Below are positions 34,801-46,506 of a DNA stretch of 64,000 nt, one piece after another; within the stretch, counting starts at the first letter, position 1, and each line of letters opens with the position of its first letter. The DNA is taken from assembly GCA_014529385.2 (NCBI GenBank), contig CM043969.1:29468946-29532945 (forward strand). The letters are read 5' to 3'. This DNA comes from Adiantum capillus-veneris. Its lineage: Eukaryota > Streptophyta > Polypodiopsida > Polypodiales > Pteridaceae. Made by a program: the position numbers and the translations under genes. Under the pieces are notes generated by a model, which was given only the letters and a program-made list of their open reading frames with translations, searched no databases and was not told where the DNA came from.

Positions 34801-35930
34801 CTAATTGCTCTTGCTCTTTAATTTTTTTCTGTTTTGTGAGTATAAGGCTTTATATATACATTCCCTAAGATTGGTGATTGAGAGGTCAGGAAAAGAAGGG
34901 TAAGAGGGAAATAATTCAGTAGGCTGACGTGAATGAAGACTTCCCCCCTTCCTTGGGTAGGTCATACTGTTTGAAATGTGCTCGTCCCTTTGAAACCAAT
35001 TTTTCCAGTTGGTAATAGGCGAGGATTCTTGCCAGTAGTTTTTTATTACCTTACGTGCCTCGTCGATTTGCAAGGGTGGTAAGGTACTCTCCTAGGATCG
35101 AACTTGAAGTGGTTCATCAGGTGATCCTTGAACACTAAGAGGTGTGGATTCCTTTGTAGCTTTATGGAGGTCCACTATTGTAGGTGGAGGCTGTGGAGAA
35201 GCTTTTACCTCTATGGATGCATTACATGAGGAGCTAGAAGCTTCATGGGGCTCCCCCCTTCCTGAGCTAGGAGGTACAAATCGTTCTTTCTTTGGTACCC
35301 AAACTAGCTCTGGAGTTGGTGTGTAGCATTCTGTGATTTTTTCCTTTTCGCCATCTTCAATTCATTTTGGAGCCACAGGATTGGGCTCACATGGGTCAGG
35401 TGACAAGTAAGAGCACAATTTACGTTTTGACACCCAGATTTGATTATTTCCTTGATAGTAGCCTTGGACTTCCAGTAGTTGTTTAGGAATTCAACGCCAC
35501 GTTTCCTTACATTTTTTGGGGCGAGTGGGAAGTTTCTTACAAGGCTTCTGTTTTTTAGTACTAGCTATGGTCGCTAAAAAAGCTTTAGGGACCCACTTGT
35601 ATGTTTTCTTTGTTATATTAAGATGAGTCTTGTCAGAAGCTAAATGCATTGCTTGTAGAATATTTAAGGGTACGAGTGGTGGCATTTCATCCCCCTCAAG
35701 TGTGACCTAGGTCATCCCCCTATTTCCCCAAGTGTCTATGGTTGCTGCTAGGTGGACCCAATCCACATTGTCCGACTCAGTCATCCCAGGTAGTACATCC
35801 ATATAAGGAGAATCTTCACCAACATCAGTGTCGCTTTATACGTGTAACAATACTGCAATGGGGCCGAGTGAACTGTGGTGTCAGATCTATGATCAATTAT
35901 AAATTTGTTTCCTAGAGGATGTGCTCTACC
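34801..35930 (-). pseudogene. Gypsy-1 unrecognised region downstream of protease
   Basis: Partly open minus-strand frames encode a proline-, serine- and lysine-rich product. A tryptophan motif recurs: YKWVPKAFLA, LVWVPKKERF and QIWVSKRKL occur in order about 50-80 codons apart, each followed by basic residues. Interrupting stops and shifts are present. The region occupies the place where RT would be in an autonomous element. I do not recognise it; it may be an accessory ORF or a captured sequence. Confidence 0.45.
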
Positions 35931-35945
35931 AGTTACAAGATCAAC

Positions 35946-36416
35946 TCAAATGACAGAATCTTGGAACTGCAAGTAGACATGGTTTTTAGACCAGTCATGC
36001 ACCATTTTTGCTTCCCTCATAAAAGGATGTCCTAAGATCATCTCAGATGCCATAGTGTGCTTGGAGAAATCCATAACAATGAAGATAAATCTTATTTTAT
36101 GTCGAAAGACCTTGATCTTGAGATCTTCTAGCGTTCCAATAGGTTTAACAATAGACCCATTGGCCATCTTTACTACTATGGTTGTGGTTCCAAGGTGAGG
36201 TCTTCCCATAGTTTCCCAGCAATTTTTAGTCACAATGCTAACCCTAGCGCCACCATCAAGGATTCCCTTCATGGTTAATCCCTTAGTAGTGATTGGTATG
36301 GTTGCATTGGATTCATCACCCTCAAAGCATTGTCCCAACTTGTTAATAGGTATTTCTACCACAAGGTTCTCATCTAGGTTGCGTTGTGGATCTAAGTGTT
36401 CCTCCTCTATTGGCAT
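35946..36416 (-). CDS. Gypsy-1 aspartic protease domain
   Basis: About 156 codons without a stop. The retropepsin core reads MKGILDGGARVSIVT, with DGG at the active site (DGG variants occur in plant gypsy elements), then VKMANGSIVKPIG and the hydrophobic MILGHPFMREA block that corresponds to the second conserved G motif. It should cleave the Gag precursor. It overlaps the end of the upstream Gag frame by 10 bases in a different phase, suggesting either a frameshift site or decay. There is no polymerase continuation after the final DSVI. Confidence 0.75.
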   Translation of the reverse strand: MPIEEEHLDPQRNLDENLVVEIPINKLGQCFEGDESNATIPITTKGLTMKGILDGGARVSIVTKNCWETMGRPHLGTTTIVVKMANGSIVKPIGTLEDLKIKVFRHKIRFIFIVMDFSKHTMASEMILGHPFMREAKMVHDWSKNHVYLQFQDSVI

Positions 36417-39400
36417 CTCCCCAGCTGTGCAAATTGTGGTAGCTCAAACTTCAGTTCTCCATTGAGAAAGGCTCGAAGAGCTGAGACTACTTTAGGGTCT
36501 TTATATAGTTTGGACATGATGGTGGTTCTAACTTCTGAAGACATGAAATCCATGAATTTGGCAATGTTTAACGGCACCTTTTGGGCTTCAGCCTGTTGAC
36601 ATGGGAAAGATGGGATCTCCATTTCTTCAATAGGATCAGGTAGACCCTCTGTAAACATTCTCTCCATCAAGAAGTGAGTACGCCCACTTTCCCATGACTT
36701 TAAGTCACTTTCTTCTTGGATGACACTAGGTATGGCTAAGGGCCTATGGACTTGGTGAGGTTGTTGTTGCGTAGGGAACACTGTGCTATAATTTGGATCT
36801 GCCTAGGTGCTCGCGCTAGATCCCTTTGGGTAGCTTCTACCAAACTCCTTAATTGCTTGACTCACTCGATCTCCTCTATAGGGTTTCGGTAAGTTCCTAT
36901 CTTCTATTTGGATCCTGGCCATTGTGGCTCATGACGATCTTCCTTGTTGGTTTCTTTCCTAGTGGTCGTTTTGATCTCCATGGTTTCACATGAATCAGAA
37001 TCCTCTTCAGCGTCGTTGATATATATGGGGTCATCACCAGCTCTCGCTATGTTGGTCTTTGAACTGCGGTTTGACTTCGCTGCTTTTTGCGATCTCTTCC
37101 TTTGTGTTTTCTTCTTTTTTTGAGATTGGACAATTGATGCCATGTCTCTTTTCCTCAAAAATATAATTTTGTTTTTGGAGCATCGATCGTGTGAGTATGT
37201 TTACTGGTACCACACATGTACTTTGTGATGGCTCCTTGGTAACCTCAATCAAGTTTAATGGCGCGAGCTTCGGTGCATTTGGATTATTTGGACAATGGGC
37301 AATCAAATGATCTATGCCACATCGATTACACATGAGTATTGGCATTGTAGACACGCTCGCTTGATTGGTTTGCATTAGTGTGGTGTTCTTTTGTAGCCTA
37401 ATAGGACGCTTGGCCACACGATGTGGATCTCCATACTCATAGCATTGAAGAGGTGGTCTCTTAGAAGTGTAATTGATATTTTAGCCTCTTGCAGCAAAAG
37501 AAGCTACTTGATAGACAGGTTTGACTTGTCCCCAATAGTCCTCCATGTAGTTTTGTGGACTTTCTTCAAGCGCATCCATCCCATAGGAAATATTAGGGTC
37601 TATATCTTCCTCACAGCTTTCCAAACAAGCAATAGATGACTCACAACCCACTTGATTTATTGAAGTGATTCTCGGATGTGGTGGTTGCGGTCCTAGCACT
37701 GTAGGTGGTAAGAGTGTTGTTTGAAAAACATTCGGGGCCCTAGGGACCATGTGTTGTGACATTTGTTCAAGAGGTGGGGCCGGCATCAATGCAGGCACTC
37801 GAGGTGTGTCTGACCATACTGAGGTTGGTCTATTGACCATCGCGCGCTTAAATACTATGCAATCCTTAGCTTGATGACCATACCTCCCACATGCATTGCA
37901 GTTCCCATTGCAGTTACTGGTACTATGCGGACCATAGCATACTGAGCACCATTGTTGCTCCCTTCTTGGATATATATGATTGTTTTGTGGAGCACGATTG
38001 TCTCTAAGACTCTCTTGAATGGCCTTGGTAAGATCTGCTAAATTCATCTCAGATATCTCTGGCTCCTTAGCAATAGACTTTAGGGTCATTGGTTGATGAC
38101 TCGATGCTTGCGAGCTAATAGATTTAGGCTCAACAGACACTCTTTCTTCTTGAATCATTAAATTATCCTCCAATTGGATCGCATTGGTGGTGACTGCTTC
38201 CCAAGTGGTGATACCTCTAATGACTAGGCCATTGTAGATATCCTCATGTCGTAATCCCCTAATGAATCTATCAAGCAATTGATTATTATTGAAGTGCTAG
38301 CTTGGATTACAACGAGAATTCAAATGCTTCAAGCGACTAATAAAGTCTCTCAGCGACTCTCATTCCTCTCGTTGGGCCTTCTAGAGTGGAGAGGCTACAC
38401 CCCAAAGAACTCCCTCTTGTATGTATTCTTTTAAGAACAGTCTCCTAAGAGTAGAGTAAATCGTTTTTTCTTCCACCCTTAGGGTTCTACACCAATTCCC
38501 AGCCTTCCCACTTAAGGTTAGGCTTAAAGCATTACTCTTATGTAGGTCATTGTGTTCTCCTAGAGAATCACATATTTGTTCAAACACTTCGACATGATTT
38601 CTCACATCCCCGTCTGCACTAAATTTTTGTGTGAGCTTGGCTATTTCTACTGCCTTACTTCTAGGCTCTCTATCAGACATGTTATGTATATTCTCAGCAA
38701 TAGATTGACCGATAGCTTGAGCAAACATTTCCAAGTCACCTAAGTGAGCGGACATGGTGGGTGAAGGTGGTCCACAAACTACATGTGGAATAGGTATTGG
38801 CATTGGGCTTGGCGCATAGGAAGCCCTTGGGTTCCACGTTTGGTACGGTGTTGTGCCACGTGGCGGCCCAAAGTTCATATGTGTGGCCCTAAGCATAGCA
38901 AACATCGAATGTGACATGCTAAGGCTAGCCGGTATGGTCCCATGGAAATAAGAACTTGGGTGTTGTGGTTGTGGAGCATAGGTAGTTGAAACAATGGGAG
39001 GGGTAGGGGCTACATGAGTACGAAGACCCATAGGTGTATACGATTGGTACACATTTGTAGGTACTGTTTGCAGGCATTGAGATACTATGCAGTGGTGCTT
39101 TACTAACAAATGAGGTCCATGGCATGTTTCTTGGCATGCCCATCATTGGGGTAGGCATGGTAGCCATGGTGTCATCAAGGGAAAGATGAGCTAGACTTGG
39201 AAAAGTAAAGCTATCACTTGTGGGCTGAGATTGCACTGAGACCCCTGGCGAAACAACATATGGAAGATCCATCGGACTCACTGAGGGAGTCTCCATTTGC
39301 GATAAGGTTGGTTGTTTAGCCTTCCCTGTATCCAAGAATCTCATGAGATCCGTTGAAGGCATGTGGATCCCCTTGTTCTGTCTCTCTAGTTCAATAACCC

Positions 39401-40247
39401 TATGGATGACTTCACAAACTCTTTGTTGTTGATCCTCCACACTAGTAGCTCGCGTTGTGGATTGTAGGACATCTAACCAACCCACGTGATAGGTGTGACC
39501 TGTGTATAGGTCGGTTAGAGTTTCCGTTTGTAGTTCGTACTCCCAGTTATCATTTAAGAACGTTCCATCTAGGATTGAGGTGCTAGGGGTGTCCTTTGAG
39601 CTAGATGTAATGCTGCTTTCTATGGGTTGGCCCTTAGTGGTTGCTAAGTCAGGAGCACTCGTTTGCTCTCCTAGCAAGGATATTGACATAGGAGCTTTCG
39701 GTTTTAACTCTCTTTGTTGCTCCGCCTTGCGTAAGCTCTCAATTTCCTTTTCCCTAGCCGATGATATACCGCTCAACTTCTTGTACTTCGGCAAGGCTTC
39801 TACCATCATGTAATATAACCTCGGAGGGGAATAGCTCTGAAGAGTCAGGGGGTGCAGTGAATGAAGCATTCATGTGCACACTCTCTAAGAGCATGGGGTC
39901 TACGTTGGTCATGAATGGCGAATTTACTTCCCCACCCGCCTCATTTACATCATTAGCTCCATGTTCAGAGCGAGTGGCTCTAAGCGGCTAAGCACGCTCG
40001 GCCCGAACCGTGGACCCATGGCATGTATGTCTTGGCTTAAGCTATCGAGATTAGGCATTAGGTAACCCTCCATGACGTTGTAGTCAGAGGAAGAGTCACT
40101 GAACGCTATATGTGGAACCTGAGTGGTACTACCTTGGGTTCGCGCCGAGGGCCCGAAACCTAAAGTAGGTGGGTATTGAGAACTCGTGTAAGTCAAAATG
40201 CTTGCTAGTTTCTTGGCCTCTAGCACATGACCAGAGCGCAAATGCAT
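36417..40247 (-). pseudogene. Gypsy-1 Gag, large and frame-shifted
   Basis: It begins MHLRSGHVLEAKK, a typical plant gypsy Gag opening. A long Pro/Ser/Thr-rich segment follows, then the retrotrans_gag core around 38700-38390 (KLTQKFSADGDVRNHVEVFE, LTLSGKAGNWCRTL, LRRLFLKEYI). Two zinc knuckles follow: CNACGRYGHQAKDC near 37890 and CNRCGIDHLIAHC near 37330. A lysine/arginine cluster at about 37100 could be a nuclear localisation signal. At least five frame changes or stops separate the pieces. Total length near 1,250 codons is unusually long for Gag. Confidence 0.8.
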
Positions 40248-41010
40248 TTGCCTTTGGCACCCTACAAGCGTCGACGAATAACCTCGAAGGTTAACCGCTT
40301 ACTTTTTTAGGCGTCCGTTTTCACTCGTTTTTTTATGTTTTTAAATATTTTTTAATGATCGGTTTTTGGATTAGAGTGTGTGATAGCTCAAAATGAGCGT
40401 ATTGCTCAAGGAGTCGTGGTGTGCTTTACAACACAACGTTCGGTTACGCGAAGGTCTGTTGGCTCTCAAAAAGATCGATTTTTATCTACGCATGAGACTA
40501 AAATACGTAATTTTAAAGGGGGACTGAGGCCTGAGCCTGAGAGTGAGCTTGGGCTTGGGTCTGGGCTTGGGTCTGGGGGATATTCCCGATCTGGTCCTAC
40601 CTTTAATTTTTTTTTTTTGGTGGGATAAGGTTGCCTCAGCTGCGTTGTGCACGCGAGTACACACACACCTAACCTACCTACTTAGAACTAATACAACTAC
40701 TGTTACACACTAACACACTACTACAGTAACTCATTAGTTAACAGATCTACTTACTATACTTTACATAGAACTAACATTATGGATCTACTACCTTAATTCT
40801 AACACCTTATCACAGAGAAAACACAATACCTTTCAACACCTTATTAACAAAAAAAACAGAGTACCTTTCATCACCTTATTAACAAAACAATACACAGCAG
40901 GCAAAACAAACTCCTTCTCAACACACACACCTTCCTTCTCTACCTTTCTTACATTTCAAAATGCACCACAAAGTAGCATAGAGTGCTACTCGAACTTAAC
41001 GTATGGCACT
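40248..41010 (-). other. Gypsy-1 leader
   Basis: 760 bp without clear coding. It includes GGGTCTGGGCTT repeats near 40545-40580 and a T run near 40610. Confidence 0.55.
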
Positions 41011-41028
41011 TCCCCAGCAACGGCACCA
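41011..41028 (-). other. Gypsy-1 primer binding site (tRNA-Asp type)
   Basis: The minus strand reads TGGTGCCGTTGCTGGGGA, two changes from the tRNA-Asp-complementary site used by many plant gypsy elements (TGGCGCCGTTGCCGGGGA), a few bases from the LTR. Confidence 0.8.
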
Positions 41029-41032
41029 AAAA

Positions 41033-41425
41033 TGTGCGCGTCTGTCGCACGTGTCAATGCAAGGGACTTACCAATACACTGTGTGCAAGCCACAAATGGC
41101 TCCAAGCACACAACTAGACTAATCTATCAAGCTCAAGAGAGCAAGGGTGTGTCACTCACCGCCCTACGCTCGCCTTCGTGGAGGATTTCTCGTCGTGAAG
41201 AAGAACGAGCTACCTCCGTGCCGTGCTCAACCGCCTCACCGCCCCATTCACACTTGGGTGCCCATACTTAGCCAAATAACCCTTGAATGTTCTTGTTAGA
41301 GTGCGCCTCTCATCCCGATCACTCTTACCCTTTTGCTATTGGATCGACAAGCCCGGTACCTGACTCTACCAAATAAATAAAACGGCGTCTATCATAGGTG
41401 ATAGGAATGTGCATGAGGGTTAACA
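41033..41425 (-). repeat. Gypsy-1 5' LTR, 393 bp
   Basis: It matches the other LTR at both ends but lacks about 176 bp in the middle (junction near 41240, at a shared CGCC). Confidence 0.85.
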
Positions 41426-41516
41426 AAAGGTCGCAAGTGGGGTGGCCCAAGTCTACCTCTGTGCATCAACTCCTTTTGCTTTGCTTGCAGCCCTCAGTCC
41501 TAGCGTTGTCGGAATG

Positions 41517-42652
41517 TGTGCGGTCTAGTTGGGAAGGTGCAAAACCTCTGGCTGTGAGATTTCATGATGAGAGTCACAGACACTTTGTGAAAAGAGTTTG
41601 TGGAGAATCACAAACCCTGTTTATAAAGATGACACAAAAACTAAGAGCATTCATGACAGGACAGTCACAAACCCTCTACCCTATTATGCTTGGGATTTGC
41701 TTGCTTTTGTCGGCGAGTTTGCGACAATTCACATCTAATTTTACTTAAAAAGAGCAATTAAGAACACTAAACTTTCTTCCATGAATCTTTAACTCTCATG
41801 GAAGTACAACTTTCAATCAAAACCCAAACCTCTTTCATGGAAACATGTAGCCTCGCCCTCAATTACATAGTTGTAACTTCAGACATTTGAAAGGACTACT
41901 CGAGCTTCCACCTTCTTGGCGACCAATTTTTGATTTTACAGAGATTTAAGAGCTTCTATATTGAATCCCACACACCATTCTGATAAGGGGAAACCCTAAT
42001 TCACTCCCTCACAAGCTCAAATACAAGATTACGAAGAGGCGGGATTGCAGCACATGTAGATTGGGCAACCATGAAAGCTATTTCACAGTAGGGATAAATT
42101 GCAGGTTTTTCTTTGAAAAGCAGACCTCTCTCTCCTCCCCATGGAATTTTCAGCTGAGGTGTCAAATTTTTAGGCCATTTTTCCACTTTTGGACTAAAAT
42201 TAGGCCATTTTCAGGTCATTTTTGACCCAAAAAATGCCATTTTTGATGCAAAAAATCTCAAACACAATCATAAAAATACCTAAATTTGTGGGATCACTTG
42301 CATAAGCATAAAAGGCATAGATAAGGATCATTTTTTAATCAATATACCATTTTGCGTCACTTTCCATGCAATTGCTCAGTCTTTATAGGTGAGATGAGTG
42401 TACCACCATGAAACACTTGGAACATGTACATTGTCAAACTAAATTAAGCATCCTATCAAGTGGGAAAGCACGCAAAGGTGCCACGTCTAGACCCACTATT
42501 CTCGAATATGTATGTACATGATAGCGACCGCAGTAGCCGCTTTAGCAGATATCACAATATGTATATTATTGATTTTCTTTCCATGCATCATGAAATGTCA
42601 AAAGTGAGGTGAATGTTTTTATTTCACACTATGTACATGCCACGACACGACA
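41517..42652 (-). repeat. Gypsy-2 3' LTR
   Basis: It starts TGTCGGAATGTG on the plus strand and ends CACGACA. It aligns throughout to 48854-50053. Confidence 0.82.
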
Positions 42653-42664
42653 TCCACCCCCCTG
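42653..42664 (-). other. Gypsy-2 polypurine tract
   Basis: The minus strand reads CAGGGGGGTGGA immediately before the LTR start TGTCGTG. Confidence 0.75.
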
Positions 42665-42943
42665 TGAACCTGTACATCCTCCAATATGTACCACAATAAC
42701 ATTAAAACTCATGATTAGATGCCACATCTTCACTCTCAATCTCAATTTTCATATAGTTAGACACATCATCTTCTTCACTAGATTGTGCATCAAATGGATC
42801 AGCATCCCCTCTTCCTTAGTTAATTATTTTTCCTGCAATGGGAATTTTAATTTTTATCCCATCCAATTCAAGCAAGGTGTAAGTTGCATTTCCATGCACA
42901 TGTTTGACAACATAAGGACCAAACCATCTCTTTGAAAGCTTCC

Positions 42944-44080
42944 TTATTGTAGAGTTCTGGTATCATACACCAACACCCAATCACCTTCTTCCATGTCTTT
43001 TGGTCTGAGCCTATGCCTCTTGTCAAATCTGTCTTTTTTTTTCAACCTTGCATTCTGTAGTCGAGCTTTTGCAAGCTCAATGTCTTCAGGCCTTCTTTCT
43101 AATTGCCGTACGTGCAATGCAAGAAGGTCTTCTCTACTCATTCCATCTTCCCATGGAGATACATTCCATGTAAGAACTACATCTTCAATTGGAATCACAG
43201 GTTTTTGACCATACATCAATTCAATAGGCATATAGCCAGTGACTAAACTATGTGTTGTATAGTCAACCCACAATGCAAATGGCAGTAACCTTGGCCACTC
43301 TCCAAGATTACCTTCACAAGCCTTAGCTAAAGCTTTGATTATTGGAGGATTCCTTCTTGCACTTTTGCCATTGCCCTCTAGGTTATAAGCACATGCTAAA
43401 GCTAATTTGATGCCCATTCTAGAGAAGAATTCCCTTGCTTCATCATCATCCACTTATCCTCTATCTACAATTATCTTTCCACACATCCATAGCTACATAT
43501 CTCCTCTACTTTTGCCATTGCCCTCTAGGTTATAAGCACATGCTAAATCTAGTTTGATGCCCATTCTAGAGAAGAATTCCCTTGATTCATCATCATCCAC
43601 TTCTCCTCTCTCTACAATTATCTTTCCACACATCCATAGCTACATATCACATCTTTAAGAAGGAATTTACATACATCTTGTGTATTCTTTCTCCTTAATG
43701 CACGCCCTTCAACTTGATTAGAAAAATCTTCTCTTGCAAGCCCCAAATACCTCATTTGCCAAAGTCCCAAAGGCATTGTGACCAAGTCCACAACCCATTT
43801 GTAACGCATGGCTAATGGATACGTAGGTTGTAGTCCATCACAATGCCGTGTATTTGAATACATTTGGCATGTCACACAAGACTCCACAAACTCAGCCACA
43901 TCCTTATACATCCCTTTCCACCAATATCTTTCTTTCACCTTGGCAAATGTTGCCCATACACCTCGATGTCCTCCCCATAAACTTTTATGGAAATCCTTTA
44001 TGGTTTATTGTTGAGTAAATTTATCGCATACTACCCACAATGGTGTTCCAACTCTTCATTTAGGATGCTTCCATAAGTAG
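42944..44080 (-). pseudogene. Gypsy-2 integrase with 147-bp tandem duplication
   Basis: The HHCC zinc domain is readable near 43990-43860 (FHKSLWGGHRG.. then CVTCQ), followed by the catalytic start (YKWVVDLVTMPLG) and the second half of the core (EAREFFSRMGIKLALACAYNLEGNGKS). The segment 43361-43507 is repeated at 43508-43654, 49 codons in frame. In the copy that continues into the C-terminal part, GNGKS is followed by ARR where an ERG-type glutamate is usual, so the catalytic E seems lost. The C-terminal part (YGQKPVIPIED, LVLVYD) is open to 42944. Stops occur between the blocks. Confidence 0.85.
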
Positions 44081-45010
44081 CCATCCCTCAAGAAGTATCC
44101 ATATGCTTTTCTTCTTTTCCTCTTGAATTCCTGCTCAGTCCAATCAACCTACTTCTGCAAAGTACTTAAGTAGTGACATATCAAGAGCCATTCACCCTCA
44201 TATAGCTCCTCTCAAAAGGAATCAAGTGAAGACACAAAACATACATGATTATTCTTTGCATGAGCAATAGTGTAAAACTTTGTGCCTCCATCATCTCCCT
44301 CAACAATCATGTACTATTCATCTTCATACCTTGCCCTAGATAGCATATCTGCCATTGGATTGTCCTTCCCTGCAATATGCTTGAACTCAGGATTCAAGGA
44401 ATTTATGTAGGCAATTCATCGCAACATAGCAATGTTAGGAGTCAAACAGTTTATGACCATTCCAAGAAGAGGCAAACAATCAGTTTCCACAACCACTGAT
44501 GCCCCTATCACAAGTACTCCTTGTCAAATCTCAATGCTGTAACCACCTCACATAGTTCCCTTTTTACTTGTGTATAATCTCGTTGTGAGAACTCATATTC
44601 TTGGCTCCAAATCTCATCACATACCTTTTTTCTTGTTCATCATCTTGCCCTAATGCCCATCCTATCCCTGTAGGACTCATGTCCATTGTCACAATGACAA
44701 GTCTCTCACATGCATAGTCTACCTTTCTCAAGGTTGGCAATTGAAGAAGTAGCTTCTTTAGTTTTCTCATGGCTTTTGTGTGCTCTTCTTCCCATCAAAA
44801 CTTCTGATTCTTTCTCAATAACCTATAAAGGGGATCTGCTACATGTGCATAATGTGGTATCCAAATAAGATAGAAGACGCAAGCACCAAGAAATCTTTGA
44901 GCTTTAATTATAGCTGTACATGTTTCTTTCATGTTTTTGATTGCATCCATCTTTTTTGGACAAGGCCTTCTACCATAAGGACCGCACATATGCCCCACAA
45001 TCAACACTTC
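44081..45010 (-). pseudogene. Gypsy-2 RNase H and connection
   Basis: The readings include the RT thumb/connection (KMDAIKNMKETCTAIIKAQRFLGACVFY, LYRLLRKNQKF) and RNase H (LVIVTMDMSPTGIGWALGQ, ..IVETDCLPLLGM, then KHIAGKDNPMADMLSRARY). Conserved Asp residues of RNase H are recognisable, but frames change several times, so no continuous product exists. Confidence 0.75.
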
Positions 45011-45790
45011 ATTAACTCCAAATTAGATTTTTGTCCTGACAAGGTAATATTAACTTCTTCCAGCCTTGACAAAATCTTCTCACAATCTTTGATATGGTTT
45101 GCAACAAACTAACGGCACCCCCTTGAATCCATAGCTTCATCTTTATCTTTGTCTTCACATCCTTTGATGGGCACATCATGAGGAAATGGTATTGTGATTT
45201 GAGGTATGAAGTCAAGTAGAACATCATGAGGAAATGACATTGTGATTTGAGGTATGAAGTCAAGTAGAACCTTGTTCATCCCATTCATCATATGTGCAAC
45301 TGAATTCGTTTCTCCTTGAGGTAAGGCACACATCGTTACCAATCCCAAACATGTTTTCATAGTTGTTAGATCTCTACTCTCAACATCTAGCTGAAATTGA
45401 TCGTACCCTGAATAGAGATCCCCCATTGAATAAATTGACCTTCCTGCAAACACCTCTATAAATTCATCCACTATAGGTCCTGTACCCACATTTTTTATGG
45501 TAACCTTGTTTACAGGTTGCATATCTTGTATGAACTACAAAGCTCCATTCTTCTTAGGCATAATGAACCACTTGTTCGAATATGGCATACAAGAAGGCTC
45601 CAAAATACCCATGCTAATCTTTTCATTGAGTAATTCTATTAACTTTGGCAAATGTGCTTTTGAAACCGGGATTGGACGTAGATTCAAGGTACATGAGGGA
45701 TAGTGAAGATCACTATAGGTGCAACAACATTAGGATCAACACACCCTATCTCATGTGGCTAGAAAGCAAAATCCTTACCATGTCGTGAAA
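45011..45790 (-). pseudogene. Gypsy-2 reverse transcriptase with duplicated catalytic loop
   Basis: RT blocks read in order: VSKAHLPKLIELLNEKISMG, MQPVNKVTIKNVG, GDLYSGYDQFQL, ALPQGETNSVAHMMNGMNKV. The next segment, LLDFIPQIT..FPHDV, occurs twice in tandem (48 bp, in frame). The family's F-x-DD catalytic motif here is FPHD in both copies, so one of the two metal-binding aspartates is missing. These changes predict no polymerase activity. Confidence 0.85.
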
Positions 45791-45794
45791 GCAT

Positions 45795-46500
45795 TTATTC
45801 AAAACTTTTCTTCTCTTCTTCTATTAAAAACTCCTCACAACCAAATTTTATCTCTTTTAGAGATTCCATTATGAACTTGTGTCCAATTCTTTTTGGATCC
45901 CTGAGATTTGGCCGCAAAGAAGCTTGCTCTAGCTTTTTCTTGCAATCTGATTGTAAAGGTACGGTCACTAGTCTCACTTTCTTTGCCACCGGTTTGTACT
46001 TGGTCTCCACATGCACTTCTGGTCCTTCATTAGCATTGAAATATTTTTTATCTTCAAAAGACTCAGTCACATCATACATTTCCATAGAGCATACTTCCAC
46101 AACATGGGTTCCATCTTGCATGCTAGAATCCAAAATAGCCTCAAGCTCAAGCATAGTATCTACACGAGAAACTTGTTCAAAGAAACTTGAAATGCATTCA
46201 CTATCTTTTATGAAACCATTTTCCTTCATGTATTTCTGTACATTATATACATATTGTCGTGCACTTCTTTTCATATCCTCAAGCTTCATAGAACATACTG
46301 ACCCATGCTCTGTTAATCCCTGGAAACCTGTAGAAAAAGCTTCTTCTCGCTTTGGGTCAGGCGAGATTATTTTTCTTCTTGTAAGAGTGCAATCCCACTT
46401 TACAATGGTACATGGCCAATACCCCTTGTCTCCCTATACTCTTTGAACTCTTTGTTCGCTTTTGGTAGAGGATACTCACAAAGACTATTGCGGTTCCTCT
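45795..46500 (-). pseudogene. Gypsy-2 protease-RT linker
   Basis: An open frame of about 164 codons (46289-45795) with charged, helix-rich sequence and no recognised domain. It lies between protease and RT as expected of a gypsy spacer. Confidence 0.6.
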
Positions 46501-46506
46501 CGTGAT

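Larger units (their letters stand above)
27556..41425 (-). mobile_element. Gypsy-1, non-autonomous Gag-protease LTR retrotransposon carrying nested Copia-3
   Basis: The LTRs (27556-33315, interrupted, and 41033-41425) share TGTGCGCGTC and GGGTTAACA ends and are flanked by AAAGG. On the minus strand the order is 5' LTR, primer site, leader, Gag, protease, an unrecognised region, polypurine tract, 3' LTR. Removing Copia-3 and one TGATA copy (28103-33293) leaves about 8.7 kb. I find no RT, RNase H or integrase motif in the 2.6 kb between the protease and the polypurine tract. Non-autonomous gag-bearing elements (TR-GAG type) are known in plants; this is probably one, mobilised in trans. Confidence 0.85.

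Noticed and set aside
33316-35945. Hidden RT or integrase of Gypsy-1
   Set aside because: I looked for F/YxDD, LPxG, DGQxE and HHCC patterns in minus frames and saw none. A profile search could still find decayed traces.
36235-36465. Plus-strand open frames opposite Gypsy-1 Gag and protease
   Set aside because: They are antisense shadows of the retrotransposon coding strand, with no domain of their own.
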